A stretch of DNA of 64,000 nucleotides from Flavobacterium hibisci (GTDB taxonomy: Bacteria > Bacteroidota > Bacteroidia > Flavobacteriales > Flavobacteriaceae): contig NZ_JAIQDW010000019.1 in assembly GCF_020026925.1 (NCBI RefSeq), positions 1 through 64,000 of the forward strand, written 5' to 3'. A program made the position numbers and the translations under genes. Below the pieces are notes generated by a model, which was not told the DNA's origin, made no database searches, and worked only from the letters and a program-made list of their open reading frames with translations. Shown here piece after piece: positions 50,887 through 59,607 of this stretch. Position 1 is the stretch's first letter; every line of letters begins with the position of its first letter.

Positions 50887-51773
50887 TGCAGATTGATTTC
50901 GGTTTGCAGAAAATTGATAAAATGATTGAAATAGTCCGGATAATGTTCATTTGCTCTTGTGGCGATAAAGTGTTTTCTCTTTAATCCGTTTTTTCCAACT
51001 TTAATGGCTTTGATCGGACTGGATTTCAAGTGAGGCTGAACGGCCCATTTTGCCATTGACATCACACCCATATCGGCTTTTACCATTTCCAGGGAAGCTT
51101 CGGTTAAAGGCATTGGCGTTATTTTCTTGGGAGTCACTTTGGCTGGAGCCAAAAGAAACTGATGAATGGTAACGGTTTCCATCGGCAGCGAATGAATAAT
51201 CAGATGTTCATTAATAAAATCTTCTGCAACAACGTACTTTTTATCTGCCCAGGCATGATTTTCAGAAACGACCATCATCACTTCATCCTGAAAAAGTTCG
51301 GTGTATTTTATATTGCTGTCTTTAATCGGATCACTTATAATGGCGATATCAATGGTGTTGTCTAAAAGTTTCTGCAACGGAATATGAGTTGCTTCAATTA
51401 CTATTTTCAGCTCCACATTCGGATATAAAAGATGAAACTGCTTCAAAACCGATGGGAGCCAGTGATAACTTGAAAAACATTCGGTACTGATTCTGATTTC
51501 GCCATGTTCACCATACACCATCTGTTTAATTTGGTTTTCGGTTTCTGTGAGTTTGTTCAGGATTTCGTTGGCGAGATCGTAGATTTTTTCGCCTGCTTTG
51601 GTCAAAACCAGTTTTTTATTGGTTCGTAAAAAAATCGCCGTTCCTAATTGATATTCTGCTTCCTTGAGTTGATGACTTAGTGCAGATTGTGTCAGATGAA
51701 GTTTGTCGATAGCTTTGGTAATGCTTCCTTCTTCGACAATTGCTTTTATCAGTTTTAAGTGGCGTATTTCCAT
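50871..51773 (-). CDS. LysR-family transcriptional regulator
   Basis: The 300-residue protein has the LysR winged helix at residues 1-60 (GSITKAIDKLHLTQSALSHQLKEAE) and a periplasmic-binding-like effector domain. The N-terminus resembles MetR. It is divergent from the rhodanese gene at 51921, which may be a target, and overlaps the GNAT gene downstream. Confidence 0.9.
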   Translation of the reverse strand: MEIRHLKLIKAIVEEGSITKAIDKLHLTQSALSHQLKEAEYQLGTAIFLRTNKKLVLTKAGEKIYDLANEILNKLTETENQIKQMVYGEHGEIRISTECFSSYHWLPSVLKQFHLLYPNVELKIVIEATHIPLQKLLDNTIDIAIISDPIKDSNIKYTELFQDEVMMVVSENHAWADKKYVVAEDFINEHLIIHSLPMETVTIHQFLLAPAKVTPKKITPMPLTEASLEMVKADMGVMSMAKWAVQPHLKSSPIKAIKVGKNGLKRKHFIATRANEHYPDYFNHFINFLQTEINLQWNIQ

Positions 51774-51920
51774 TTTTAATCATTTGATACACAAAGAAAC
51801 AAAATTTTAGATTGGCTTTTGTATGAAAAAAAGTAATGAGATTGATGAATTCTTTTCGTTTTTATGAGAATGTAAACCATTCTAATTTTGAAAGAATAAA
51901 AAACTTTAAAATACTAAAAT

Positions 51921-52316
51921 ATGGAAGCACAAATTAAGCATTACGAAAATAAGCTGGCCTTTGAAATGGATTCGTCAGATTTATTTGAAGCCCTGAACAA
52001 TGGAGAAAAAATAATTGCAATCGATGCCCGAAGAACTTTAGGATACGATAAAGAACATATTCCGAACGCAATTAATATTCCTCATCGGGATATGAATTTA
52101 GAAACCACACAGCATTTGGATAAAGATGTATTATACGTGACCTATTGCGACGGAATTGGCTGCAATGCTTCCACAAAAGGAGCTTTAAAAATGGTCAGAC
52201 TTGGATTTAAAGTGAAAGAATTAATTGGAGGGCTGGAGTGGTGGAAGCTCGATGGATACGCAACTGAAGGCTCAGAAGGAGTGAAAGGCGGACTGAAGAT
52301 TGAATGTGCCTGTTAA
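51921..52316 (+). CDS. Rhodanese-domain protein
   Basis: The 131-residue protein has one rhodanese domain. The active-site loop is TYCDGIGCNAST, with Cys near residue 75, and the fold starts IDARRTLGYDKEHIPNAINIP. The loop is six residues, of the sulfurtransferase type. It is divergent from the LysR gene, so the pair may form a regulated unit. The acceptor of sulfur is unknown. Confidence 0.9.
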   Translation: MEAQIKHYENKLAFEMDSSDLFEALNNGEKIIAIDARRTLGYDKEHIPNAINIPHRDMNLETTQHLDKDVLYVTYCDGIGCNASTKGALKMVRLGFKVKELIGGLEWWKLDGYATEGSEGVKGGLKIECAC

Positions 52317-52320
52317 ATAT

Positions 52321-52358
52321 AAAAAGGCAGACTGTTTGATAAGTCTGCCTTTCCTTTT
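52321..52358. terminator. Bidirectional terminator
   Basis: AAAGGCAGACT and AGTCTGCCTTT form an 11-bp perfect stem with an eight-base loop, T-rich right flank and A-rich left flank, between the convergent rhodanese and M28 genes. Confidence 0.85.
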
Positions 52359-52367
52359 TAGAAATCA

Positions 52368-54779
52368 CTATTGATTGATGACTTCTTTCTTAATTTTCAT
52401 TACTGGTGGCAGACTATCTATTTTAACGGTTGCACTGTCTGTTACAGGAGCAGTTTCTATAGGTTTTACCGGTGGTGTATATCGTTTTATTTTCTGCTGA
52501 ACCAAAACCGCATCATTCAGAACAAAAGGTGTTGGCATCATCCAGTTGCTTCTTGGTTTGATATTAAATAACGGATTGGTCATTAAATCGAAAGAGCTTT
52601 CAATCAGATCCATATCAAAAACAGATGATTTATTGATGATGAATTCCATAACAAGTGGTTCATTTCCTACGACATAGTAGCATAAAATTTTGCTGTCCTT
52701 TCTTTCCAAAAGGTTTCCTTTTTCTCCGGAAGCCGAAACGCCATTAGCTTTAAAATTATAAAAAGACATTTTTGGATTGGCATAAATATCGTAACGGTTG
52801 ACTTTACGGTTTGGTGTAATTTTTATTTTAAGATATCTTTTGCTTCCTATTACACTGTCTCTTACAAAGGAAATAGTTGGCTTTGGAACTTCTATTTTAG
52901 GGGCAACAGCACTGTAAGTAAAAGGAGTATTGTATTTGCTGGCTATTGGAAGACCGTTCAAACCAACTGCTTTCTGATTCATATTCCCAAGATATGATTT
53001 GGTCCAGTCGTCGAGGTTAGTATCATAAGTAGTCCATACAGCAGAATTTTTGTCGGCATTATAAACGTATAATAAACTGTTTGATTTTGCTTTTCCGGGT
53101 TTATAATCTGAATTTACACCGGCATATACAAAAAAGCCGATCGACAGGATGAAGAAAAGCATCGTCCATATTCCCTTTCTTACAAAAGATCCAAATACAG
53201 GAAGCAGCAATCCGAAAAGTAAAACAGTTAGTACGGCACTTCCGTAAAGGATTTTTAAACCTAAACCAATTGGAAACATTACAATAAACGGTGTCACAAT
53301 TCCCAGAGCCGGAATACTGAATAATAAATTCAGCCCAACGCTGTAATGATGCGTGAAGACAAAAATTCCAAATAAAAGAACTCCAAAATACACCGGGATA
53401 ATCAGGAAGCCAGCTCCCGTTAATTGATTGGCTAAAACAATATTGATGATAATCCATAACAATAACGGCGCTACGAAATGGTTCATCGTAATTTTTTCTT
53501 CAGAGAAATGATGGTAAAAAGCAAAACAAATCGCGATGCTAAGTGTTACAAATGCCCCAATGTACGCGTGACCATTGTAAGTAAAGCCATTTAGTAAATC
53601 AGAATATTGCGGATAAATCTGCAGAATGATTTTCCATCCCAAAAAGGTTACCAGACCGGCAATGATGATGGAGCCTAACAAAGGAACAAATCCTTTAAAA
53701 ATTTCCCTGAAAGAAATGAGATGTTTTACTTTTCCAACGAAAATAAAGAAAACAAGGAGTCCTAAAGCAATAACGCTCATTGGGAAAACCCATGAAAAAG
53801 GATAATTTATAAAGAATCCGAACGGAACATTAAAATAGACATTGTCTTCTGTGGAGTGAGTAGAGTTTAAATCAATATTAGAAAAGTATTTTAAAAGCGG
53901 CATCAAATAAGATCCCTGATGTGTTAATGTGGTTTTGTTTAAATGCTGAATATCGTCTTGCTGCGTGTGGTAATTGTAATGACCATCGATGAAAGCAAAA
54001 TTGAAACCCTGAATGTTTCCCTGTTCCCTAAAAACGGTTAAATCGGTGTCATTTGGGAGCATTTTATAAATGCTGTACATCAGCGAGTTTGAAACCGGAT
54101 ACTTTGTTTTGGCATTCGAAAATTCTTTTACAAGAGCCTGGTTTCCTTTATTCGTTTCCATCAGCATATAGCTTGGGCCAGAAGAACCTCTTGCTTCAAA
54201 ATTTAAGACAAGTCCAACATCTTTTGCCCAGGGGTGTTTATTGACAAATAGGGCGGCGCCATTTAAACCTAATTCTTCAGCATCAGAAAAAAGGATAATG
54301 ATGTCGTTTTTATGTTTTTCGTTAGCGTATAAAAAAGCTCGAACACCTTCAAGTATTGTGGCTACTCCCGAGGCATCATCACTTGCTCCTTTAGAAAAAG
54401 AGTGCGGTGCGCTGTCATAATGCGAAAGCAACAATAAAGCTTTTGAACTATCAGTTCCTTTTATACGCGCCAGAATATTTTTGGATTTTACCAAAAGACC
54501 TTTGTCATTCAGGGTAAAACCTTCCTGAACCGAGGTTTCGAGACCAATTCTGTTTAGTTCGAGTCTAAGGTAATTGGCAACTAATTCATGATTGGTTGAG
54601 CCAACAAAATGGGGCTTTTGAGCTATAATCTGAACCTGATTTAGTGCTCGTTCAGTTGAGAATTCAGCAAGAGCTTCTTCATCTTTAGAAATATACTGAG
54701 GCATCATTGAGGCATAGATGATAGCCAGAATTCCTAAGACTCCTAAGAAAGCCAGAATTGAAGTAGGATTTTTTTTCAT
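52368..54779 (-). CDS. Membrane M28-family metallopeptidase
   Basis: The 803-residue protein has an N-terminal membrane helix (about 7-27) and a zinc aminopeptidase domain. Its ligands are visible: His120 and Asp122 in LLSHYDSAP, Asp134 in KGASDDASG, Glu168-Glu169 in FSDAEELGLNGA, and a final His in GHYNYHTQQDD. Residues about 325-575 are some eight membrane helices, followed by a beta-rich domain. This layout is like ER-type M28 peptidases such as Fxna/ERMP1. It probably cleaves exported peptides. Confidence 0.9.
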   Translation of the reverse strand: MKKNPTSILAFLGVLGILAIIYASMMPQYISKDEEALAEFSTERALNQVQIIAQKPHFVGSTNHELVANYLRLELNRIGLETSVQEGFTLNDKGLLVKSKNILARIKGTDSSKALLLLSHYDSAPHSFSKGASDDASGVATILEGVRAFLYANEKHKNDIIILFSDAEELGLNGAALFVNKHPWAKDVGLVLNFEARGSSGPSYMLMETNKGNQALVKEFSNAKTKYPVSNSLMYSIYKMLPNDTDLTVFREQGNIQGFNFAFIDGHYNYHTQQDDIQHLNKTTLTHQGSYLMPLLKYFSNIDLNSTHSTEDNVYFNVPFGFFINYPFSWVFPMSVIALGLLVFFIFVGKVKHLISFREIFKGFVPLLGSIIIAGLVTFLGWKIILQIYPQYSDLLNGFTYNGHAYIGAFVTLSIAICFAFYHHFSEEKITMNHFVAPLLLWIIINIVLANQLTGAGFLIIPVYFGVLLFGIFVFTHHYSVGLNLLFSIPALGIVTPFIVMFPIGLGLKILYGSAVLTVLLFGLLLPVFGSFVRKGIWTMLFFILSIGFFVYAGVNSDYKPGKAKSNSLLYVYNADKNSAVWTTYDTNLDDWTKSYLGNMNQKAVGLNGLPIASKYNTPFTYSAVAPKIEVPKPTISFVRDSVIGSKRYLKIKITPNRKVNRYDIYANPKMSFYNFKANGVSASGEKGNLLERKDSKILCYYVVGNEPLVMEFIINKSSVFDMDLIESSFDLMTNPLFNIKPRSNWMMPTPFVLNDAVLVQQKIKRYTPPVKPIETAPVTDSATVKIDSLPPVMKIKKEVINQ

Positions 54780-54788
54780 ATTGTGGTA

Positions 54789-55136
54789 TTAAATTTCTTT
54801 TTTTACGAGCATAAAATAATCATTGTCCAAAGACCGATATCCCTGATCGTATAGAAAATAGTAGGTGTTACCTGTTTTGGTCTGCAAGATATTGGTAAAG
54901 AAATCAAAATCAAAACCTTTATTGAGCATTTTTTCCCTGGTTGCCTTAGATTTTCCTTCTGTGTTTAATTCAGACAAAATTCGGTAATTTTTACGCAGCT
55001 TGTTGTTTACATTCCGCATAAAATTGGTACTGTCCTTGTTTATTTTATTGTTGTAGGCATTACGGCAGCTGTCTGAGCAGAATTTTTTGTCTTCCCGGCC
55101 TACAATTTTCTCAGCGCATTCGAGGCATGTTTTCAT
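54789..55136 (-). CDS. Zinc-ribbon protein (DUF2116-like)
   Basis: The 115-residue protein has a Cys-x2-Cys ... Cys-x3-Cys zinc ribbon at the N-terminus (KTCLECAEKIVGREDKKFCSDSCRNAY), as in DUF2116 proteins, then a helical region and a C-terminal LVKKEI. It lies nine bases before the M28 gene on the same strand. Function unknown. Confidence 0.75.
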   Translation of the reverse strand: MKTCLECAEKIVGREDKKFCSDSCRNAYNNKINKDSTNFMRNVNNKLRKNYRILSELNTEGKSKATREKMLNKGFDFDFFTNILQTKTGNTYYFLYDQGYRSLDNDYFMLVKKEI

Positions 55137-55219
55137 AGATCTGTCTTTATTTGTATAGACAATTTGGTTTTTATTTTAAGCGAATTATGGTTTTATATTC
55201 TTCATCAGTTCGATTTTAT

Positions 55220-55350
55220 AAATAGCGATACCATTTTTATAAAATCGTATCCAAAACCATTATGTAAACGAGACTTCTCGATACATTTTTGGTTAATGAA
55301 CTTTTGTTTTCAACTACAAACTCAAAAAGCCAAAAACACTCGAAGTGACG
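55220..55350. repeat. 131-bp direct repeat, left copy
   Basis: AAATAGCGATA...AAGTGACG, nearly identical to 55698-55828. It contains two short palindromes, CGAGACTTCTCG and CACTCGAAGTG, near its two ends. It directly follows the GIY-YIG stop on the minus strand; the similarity runs on for about 20 bases into the gene end (KKRFDN). Confidence 0.9.
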
Positions 55351-55357
55351 TTGTATC

Positions 55358-55650
55358 TTAGTTATCAAATCTTTTTTTAGATAAATTAACTAAAGTGTCA
55401 AAATCACCATTAATCAAGGCTTCCTTTTTCATCCTTGACCATTTTTTAATTTGTTTTTCTTTTTCAATTGCTAAATTAATATCTGTAAACTCGCAATAAA
55501 AAACTAATTCTATTGGTCTTCTATTTATCGTATAGCAATCCGGATAATGCCCAACCTGATGTTCATAAACTCTTTTTGTAATATTTGAAGTTACTCCTGT
55601 ATAATAACTTCCATCAGAACATTTAATATATAAACATAAGATTGTTTCAT
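55358..55650 (-). pseudogene. GIY-YIG endonuclease gene with one-base frameshift
   Basis: The first ten codons read MKQSYVYILN. After one missing A (in the run at 55622-55624) the rest continues in another frame as KCSDGSYYTGVTSNITKRVY, HQVGHYPDCYTINRRPIELV and KEKQIKKWSRMKKEALINGD, ending KKRFDN. Restored, this is a 97-residue URI-type GIY-YIG domain with the YVYIL and YYTG motifs and the catalytic Arg of ITKRVYEH. It lies between 131-bp direct repeats. It is either a young pseudogene or a sequencing error. Confidence 0.85.
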
Positions 55651-55697
55651 TTTTATCTTTACTTTTTATTCTATTCGTCAGTTTGAGTAATTTTATT

Positions 55698-55852
55698 AAA
55701 TAGCGATAATATTTTTATAAAATTGTATCGAGAACCATTATGTAAACGAGACTTCTCGATACATTTTTGGTTAATGAACTTTTGTTTTCAACTACAAACT
55801 CAAAAAGCCAAAAACACTCGAAGTGACGTCTCTTACTTATTAAATCTTTTTT
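55698..55852. repeat. 131-bp direct repeat, right copy, with GIY-YIG remnant
   Basis: The 131-bp core (55698-55828) matches 55220-55350. It is followed on the minus-strand side by a gene tail encoding KKRFNK and a stop (55833-55852), a remnant of a second GIY-YIG copy truncated against the nitrilase gene end. Confidence 0.85.
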
Positions 55853-55855
55853 CCA

Positions 55856-57385
55856 TCAAGGATTTATCTTCCTGACTTCATACAAATCTGTCCTCCTGTC
55901 TTTCAGCGTGTGCACACTTCCATGCTCATGTAGTTCTTTCAGTAAATTCAGATCAACATCAACGATCAGCGTCATTTCAGTGTTTGGAGTGGCTTCGGCT
56001 TTAATACCGTTGCTCGGAAAAGCAAAATCCGAAGGTGTAAATACTGCTGCCTGCGCATATTGGATATCCATATTATTTACTTTTGGAAGATTCCCTACAC
56101 AGCCTGCAATCGCCACATAACATTCATTTTCAATGGCACGTGCCTGCGAACAATGTTTTACACGCGTGTAACCATTTTGTGTATCGGTCAAAAAAGGAAC
56201 AAAAAGGATATTCATGCCTTCATCTGCGAGTAATCTTGGAAGTTCAGGGAATTCGACATCGTAACAAATCAGGATTCCTATTTTTCCGCAATCGGTATCA
56301 AAGGTTTTAAATTGGGATCCGCCTTTCATTCCCCAGTGAACCACTTCGTTTGGCGTGATGTGAATTTTGGTATACATTTCAGAAGTTCCGTCCCTTTTGC
56401 ATAAAAAACCAACATTATACAAATTGCCATTTTCTAAATATGGCATACTACCAGTAATGATATTGATGTTGTATGAAATAGCCAATTCCTGAAAACGCTT
56501 TCTGATCGGGTCAGAATAGCGGGCAAGTTCCCGAATGGCTTCTGCTTCTGATAAATGGTTGTAATCGGCCATCAGAGGCGCAATAAAAAGTTCAGGAAAT
56601 AACGCAAAATCAGATCCGTAGCCCGAAACGACATCAATAAAAAATTCTGACTGTTCGAAAAACTCTTCCAGATTATTCAATTGACGCATTTGCCATTGTA
56701 CAAGACCCAGGCGGATAACGCTTTTTTCGAGATTAATCAGTTTTGGACTTTCGTCATAATAGACGTTGTTCCATTCGAGAAGCACAGCAAATTCTTTTGA
56801 TTCTTCGTCTCCTTCCAGATAATTTTTGATAATCCGCAAAACATGAAAGTCATTGCTCAGCTGGAATGAAAGCACCGGATCGTGTAATTCTTTGTGTTTT
56901 ACTTTGTCGATATAATTTTTCGGCGTCATTTTTTTGGAATGCTGCGCATAATTCGGAATTCTTCCTGCAAAAACAATGGCTTTTAGATTCAATTGCTCGC
57001 ACAATTCTTTTCGGGCGTCGTACAAACGTCTGCCCAATCGTAATCCTCGGAAATTAGGATGAATAAAAACATCAATTCCATATAAAATTTCCCCATCCGG
57101 ATTATGGGTAGAAAAGGTATAATCTCCAACAATCTGCCTGTAATTGTGCCTTTTGTCTACTAATTTTTCATCAACAATAAGGGATAATGCAGAGCCAACC
57201 ACTTTGCCATCTACTAAAATTACCAGTTGCCCTTCTGGAAATATAGAAAGCAATCTTTCAATATCATTTGCTCTCCAATAAGAATTGGCCATATCCGGAT
57301 AAGATTCAACCATAGAGTTTTTGAGTTCTTTATAATCTTCAAATTTTAAATTTCGTAATTCTACTTTGTTGATTTTTGTCTGCAT
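55856..57385 (-). CDS. GNAT-carbon-nitrogen hydrolase fusion protein
   Basis: The 509-residue protein has an N-terminal GNAT domain (about residues 8-195; FIHPNFRGLRLGRRLYDARK is motif A). A C-terminal nitrilase-superfamily domain follows. The nitrilase Glu-Lys-Cys triad is visible: FALFPELFIAP, YTKIHITPNEV and ILICYDVEFPELPRLL. Fused GNAT-amidohydrolases of this order are widely conserved but poorly characterised. It may acylate one substrate and hydrolyse an amide in another. Complete and single. Confidence 0.93.
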   Translation of the reverse strand: MQTKINKVELRNLKFEDYKELKNSMVESYPDMANSYWRANDIERLLSIFPEGQLVILVDGKVVGSALSLIVDEKLVDKRHNYRQIVGDYTFSTHNPDGEILYGIDVFIHPNFRGLRLGRRLYDARKELCEQLNLKAIVFAGRIPNYAQHSKKMTPKNYIDKVKHKELHDPVLSFQLSNDFHVLRIIKNYLEGDEESKEFAVLLEWNNVYYDESPKLINLEKSVIRLGLVQWQMRQLNNLEEFFEQSEFFIDVVSGYGSDFALFPELFIAPLMADYNHLSEAEAIRELARYSDPIRKRFQELAISYNINIITGSMPYLENGNLYNVGFLCKRDGTSEMYTKIHITPNEVVHWGMKGGSQFKTFDTDCGKIGILICYDVEFPELPRLLADEGMNILFVPFLTDTQNGYTRVKHCSQARAIENECYVAIAGCVGNLPKVNNMDIQYAQAAVFTPSDFAFPSNGIKAEATPNTEMTLIVDVDLNLLKELHEHGSVHTLKDRRTDLYEVRKINP

Positions 57386-57563
57386 TTTGTATGATTTATC
57401 TCAAATATACTAAATTAATTTCCATTTACAAACGGTTACAAACAGTTACAACCGAAAGTAAATAGTTGATAACCGACTAATTTTTGAGACTCGCCACATC
57501 TTTGCATCGTTGAATTTGACGAACGATTCAATTTATATAAACCTTTAAAAAATAGTATACGCC

Positions 57564-57887
57564 ATGAAAAACAAAGTACAATTAATCGGTAACGTAGGTA
57601 ATGACCCTGAAATCAAAACATTAGACAGCGGAAGAAAATTAGCACATCTAAGTATTGCCACCAACGAGAAATACACTAATGATAAAGGTGAAAAAGTGGA
57701 GCAAACCGAATGGCATCGTGTTACTGCCTGGGGCAAAACCGCCGAAATTATCGAAAAATATGTAGTAAAAGGAAAAGAAGTCGCCGTTGAAGGAAAACTG
57801 ACACACAGAAGCTATGACGATAAAAACGGAGAGAAACGTTATGTTACAGAAATTGTGGTAAACGAAATCTTGCTGCTCAGCAGATAA
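57564..57887 (+). CDS. ssb: Single-stranded DNA-binding protein, short form
   Basis: The 107-residue protein is an OB-fold SSB: MKNKVQLIGNVGNDPEI, LSIATNEKYTNDKGEKVEQTEWHRVTAWGKTAE and VEGKLTHRSYDDKNGEKRYVTEIVV. It ends at LLSR and lacks the acidic protein-interaction tail of the main replicative SSB, so it is probably a secondary copy. A -7-like CATCTTTG lies about 65 bases upstream. Confidence 0.93.
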   Translation: MKNKVQLIGNVGNDPEIKTLDSGRKLAHLSIATNEKYTNDKGEKVEQTEWHRVTAWGKTAEIIEKYVVKGKEVAVEGKLTHRSYDDKNGEKRYVTEIVVNEILLLSR

Positions 57888-57904
57888 GATTTCAATTGTT
57901 GATT

Positions 57905-57944
57905 AAACCCGACAGGCTTTAAAAACCTGTCGGGTTTTATTTTG
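57905..57944. terminator. Bidirectional terminator after ssb
   Basis: AAACCCGACAGG and CCTGTCGGGTTT form a 12-bp perfect stem with a T-rich tail, between convergent ssb and DUF2461 genes. Confidence 0.9.
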
Positions 57945-57954
57945 AAAACAAATT

Positions 57955-58647
57955 TTACAATATCGAAGCCCCATTTATATCAGTTGTCAGTACTTCGCTC
58001 ATATAATCAAAAAATGGTCTCATGTTTTTGAATGTGTCTAAAGCCTGTTCTAAGAAAAGTGCGTTCAAGACTTCTTCATCTGTAAAACGTTTGATTACCA
58101 AAAATTGTTTGAAACGAAGGAGGTCAATTGCGGGATGATCTACACCAAAGCCTGCTGGTTTTGTTTTGAGTTGCTCTCCTTGTAAAGTTCCAAAATTACT
58201 GATGAAAGATTTTGAATTTAAAATTTTCCGAAACGTTTCCGGATCCTGGGCAAATTCAGTTCTAATCCTCTTTAGATCTGCCGCATTAGGTCCCCAAAAA
58301 CCACCTGCAAAAAAGCTGTTTCCTTTTTCAAGATGAAAATAATAACCGCCTCGTCTTGCTGCTGTTGCACGTGTATAGCTGCCTCCCCAAAATGTTTTAA
58401 AAGGCGTTTTGTCTTTAGAAAAACGAATGTCACGATAAATTCGGTACACACTTTTTTTACCAGATTTGGTTTCCAGAACATCTGTTTTGGAAAGTTGCTG
58501 AAGCAAAGCATCTGCAAAAGCTTCAATATGGCTTAATTCGATTAGATATTCCTGTTTATGTGCTTCAAACCAGTGTTTGTTATTGTTTTCTTTAAGCAGC
58601 TGTAAAAAATCAAGAGCAGATTGTGGAATTATGATTTGGTTTTTCAT
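57955..58647 (-). CDS. DUF2461 family protein
   Basis: The 230-residue protein fits DUF2461: ALDFLQLLKENNNKHWFEAHK at the N-terminus, YRIYRDIRFSKDKTPFKTFWG near residue 68 and SFFAGGFWGPNAADLKRIR near residue 110. The family is widespread and has no known function. It is cytoplasmic by sequence. Single gene. Confidence 0.9.
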   Translation of the reverse strand: MKNQIIIPQSALDFLQLLKENNNKHWFEAHKQEYLIELSHIEAFADALLQQLSKTDVLETKSGKKSVYRIYRDIRFSKDKTPFKTFWGGSYTRATAARRGGYYFHLEKGNSFFAGGFWGPNAADLKRIRTEFAQDPETFRKILNSKSFISNFGTLQGEQLKTKPAGFGVDHPAIDLLRFKQFLVIKRFTDEEVLNALFLEQALDTFKNMRPFFDYMSEVLTTDINGASIL

Positions 58648-58694
58648 ATAAATTTTAGTGTCTTTTAAAATCAGAAACGAACCGCAATTTAAAC

Positions 58695-58728
58695 TAAAAA
58701 ACCCACCAAAGAAATCTGGTGGGTTTTA
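58695..58728 (-). terminator. Terminator after the lysine-rich small protein gene
   Basis: AAAACCCACC and GGTGGGTTTT form a 10-bp perfect stem; on the minus strand it is followed by six T. It lies ten bases past the stop of the small gene at 58738. Confidence 0.85.
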
Positions 58729-58737
58729 TATGTATTG

Positions 58738-58923
58738 TTAAGCAGTCTTTTTTAATAAATCAAACATAGGACAGCGTGAGCAACGTTTCTTTTCACTTTT
58801 TTTATATTTCTCACAGCAAGAAGATTTACAGTTTTCAACCTTCTTAAGTTTATCAAGGATGTCTTTATTCTTTTTTTTCTTTTTATCCTTTTTTTTGTCC
58901 TTGTCTTTTTCTTTCTTGCTCAA
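58738..58923 (-). CDS. Small lysine-rich, cysteine-rich protein
   Basis: The 61-residue protein starts with a highly charged tract (MSKKEKDKDKKKDKKKKK) and ends with six Cys in two clusters: CKSSCCEKYKK and KRCSRCPMFDLL. The C-terminal Cys pattern could bind zinc or iron-sulfur. It has its own terminator, which supports a real gene. No family is recognised. Confidence 0.65.
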   Translation of the reverse strand: MSKKEKDKDKKKDKKKKKNKDILDKLKKVENCKSSCCEKYKKSEKKRCSRCPMFDLLKKTA

Positions 58924-59002
58924 TTTTCCTCTGTATTAAAAACAGTGACAAATATAAACAGAAAATATTATTTTTATATATTCTAAATAAACTTTAACGT
59001 TT

Positions 59003-59521
59003 TTATTTTGGATTAATAGCAATTGAACTTGTAACAGTTAACTGCTGAATATCACGGTCAAACAAGTAAAGTCCGCCTTTATCTTCGCCAATTAAGTTGA
59101 TTTTGTCCAAAATAGATTTAGCTGTCGCTTCTTCTTCTATTTGTTCGGAAACATACCATTGTAAAAAATTGTGTGTAGCATAATCTTTCTCTTCAAAAGT
59201 AATGTGTACCAATTCGTTAATCGATTGTGAAACAAAAAGTTCGTGATTGTAAAGCTCCTCAAACATCTCTTTAAAGGTGGAATAGGAAATTCTCGGTGCT
59301 TTTAGATCTGTAATCTGAGCGTGTCCGCCACGTTCGTTTACATATTTTACGAGTTTAAGCATATGTGCACGCTCTTCATCAGACTGGGTGTACATAAACT
59401 GGGCGATTCCTTCTAATCCGTGTACTTCGGCCCAGCAAGCCATTGACAGGTACGTTTGTGAAGATTCTGCTTCTATTCGGATTTGCTTATTTAAAGCCGT
59501 TTCAATATTTTTTGATAACAT
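59003..59521 (-). CDS. ftnA: Non-heme ferritin
   Basis: The 172-residue protein stores iron as ferric mineral in a 24-subunit shell. Ferroxidase residues Glu17, Glu50 and His53 lie in RIEAESSQTYLSMACWAEVH and SDEERAHMLKL, with further sites in HITFEEKDYATHNFLQWYVSEQIEEE. Length and start are normal. It complements the heme and iron-regulator genes elsewhere in the window but is not adjacent to them. Confidence 0.95.
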   Translation of the reverse strand: MLSKNIETALNKQIRIEAESSQTYLSMACWAEVHGLEGIAQFMYTQSDEERAHMLKLVKYVNERGGHAQITDLKAPRISYSTFKEMFEELYNHELFVSQSINELVHITFEEKDYATHNFLQWYVSEQIEEEATAKSILDKINLIGEDKGGLYLFDRDIQQLTVTSSIAINPK

Positions 59522-59607
59522 AATGTGTGTCTTTTTTGTAAAATTAACGAAAATAATTCAAAACCATTTTTTGGGAGGTCCAAAACTAAGAACATTTCGA
59601 TTAATCC

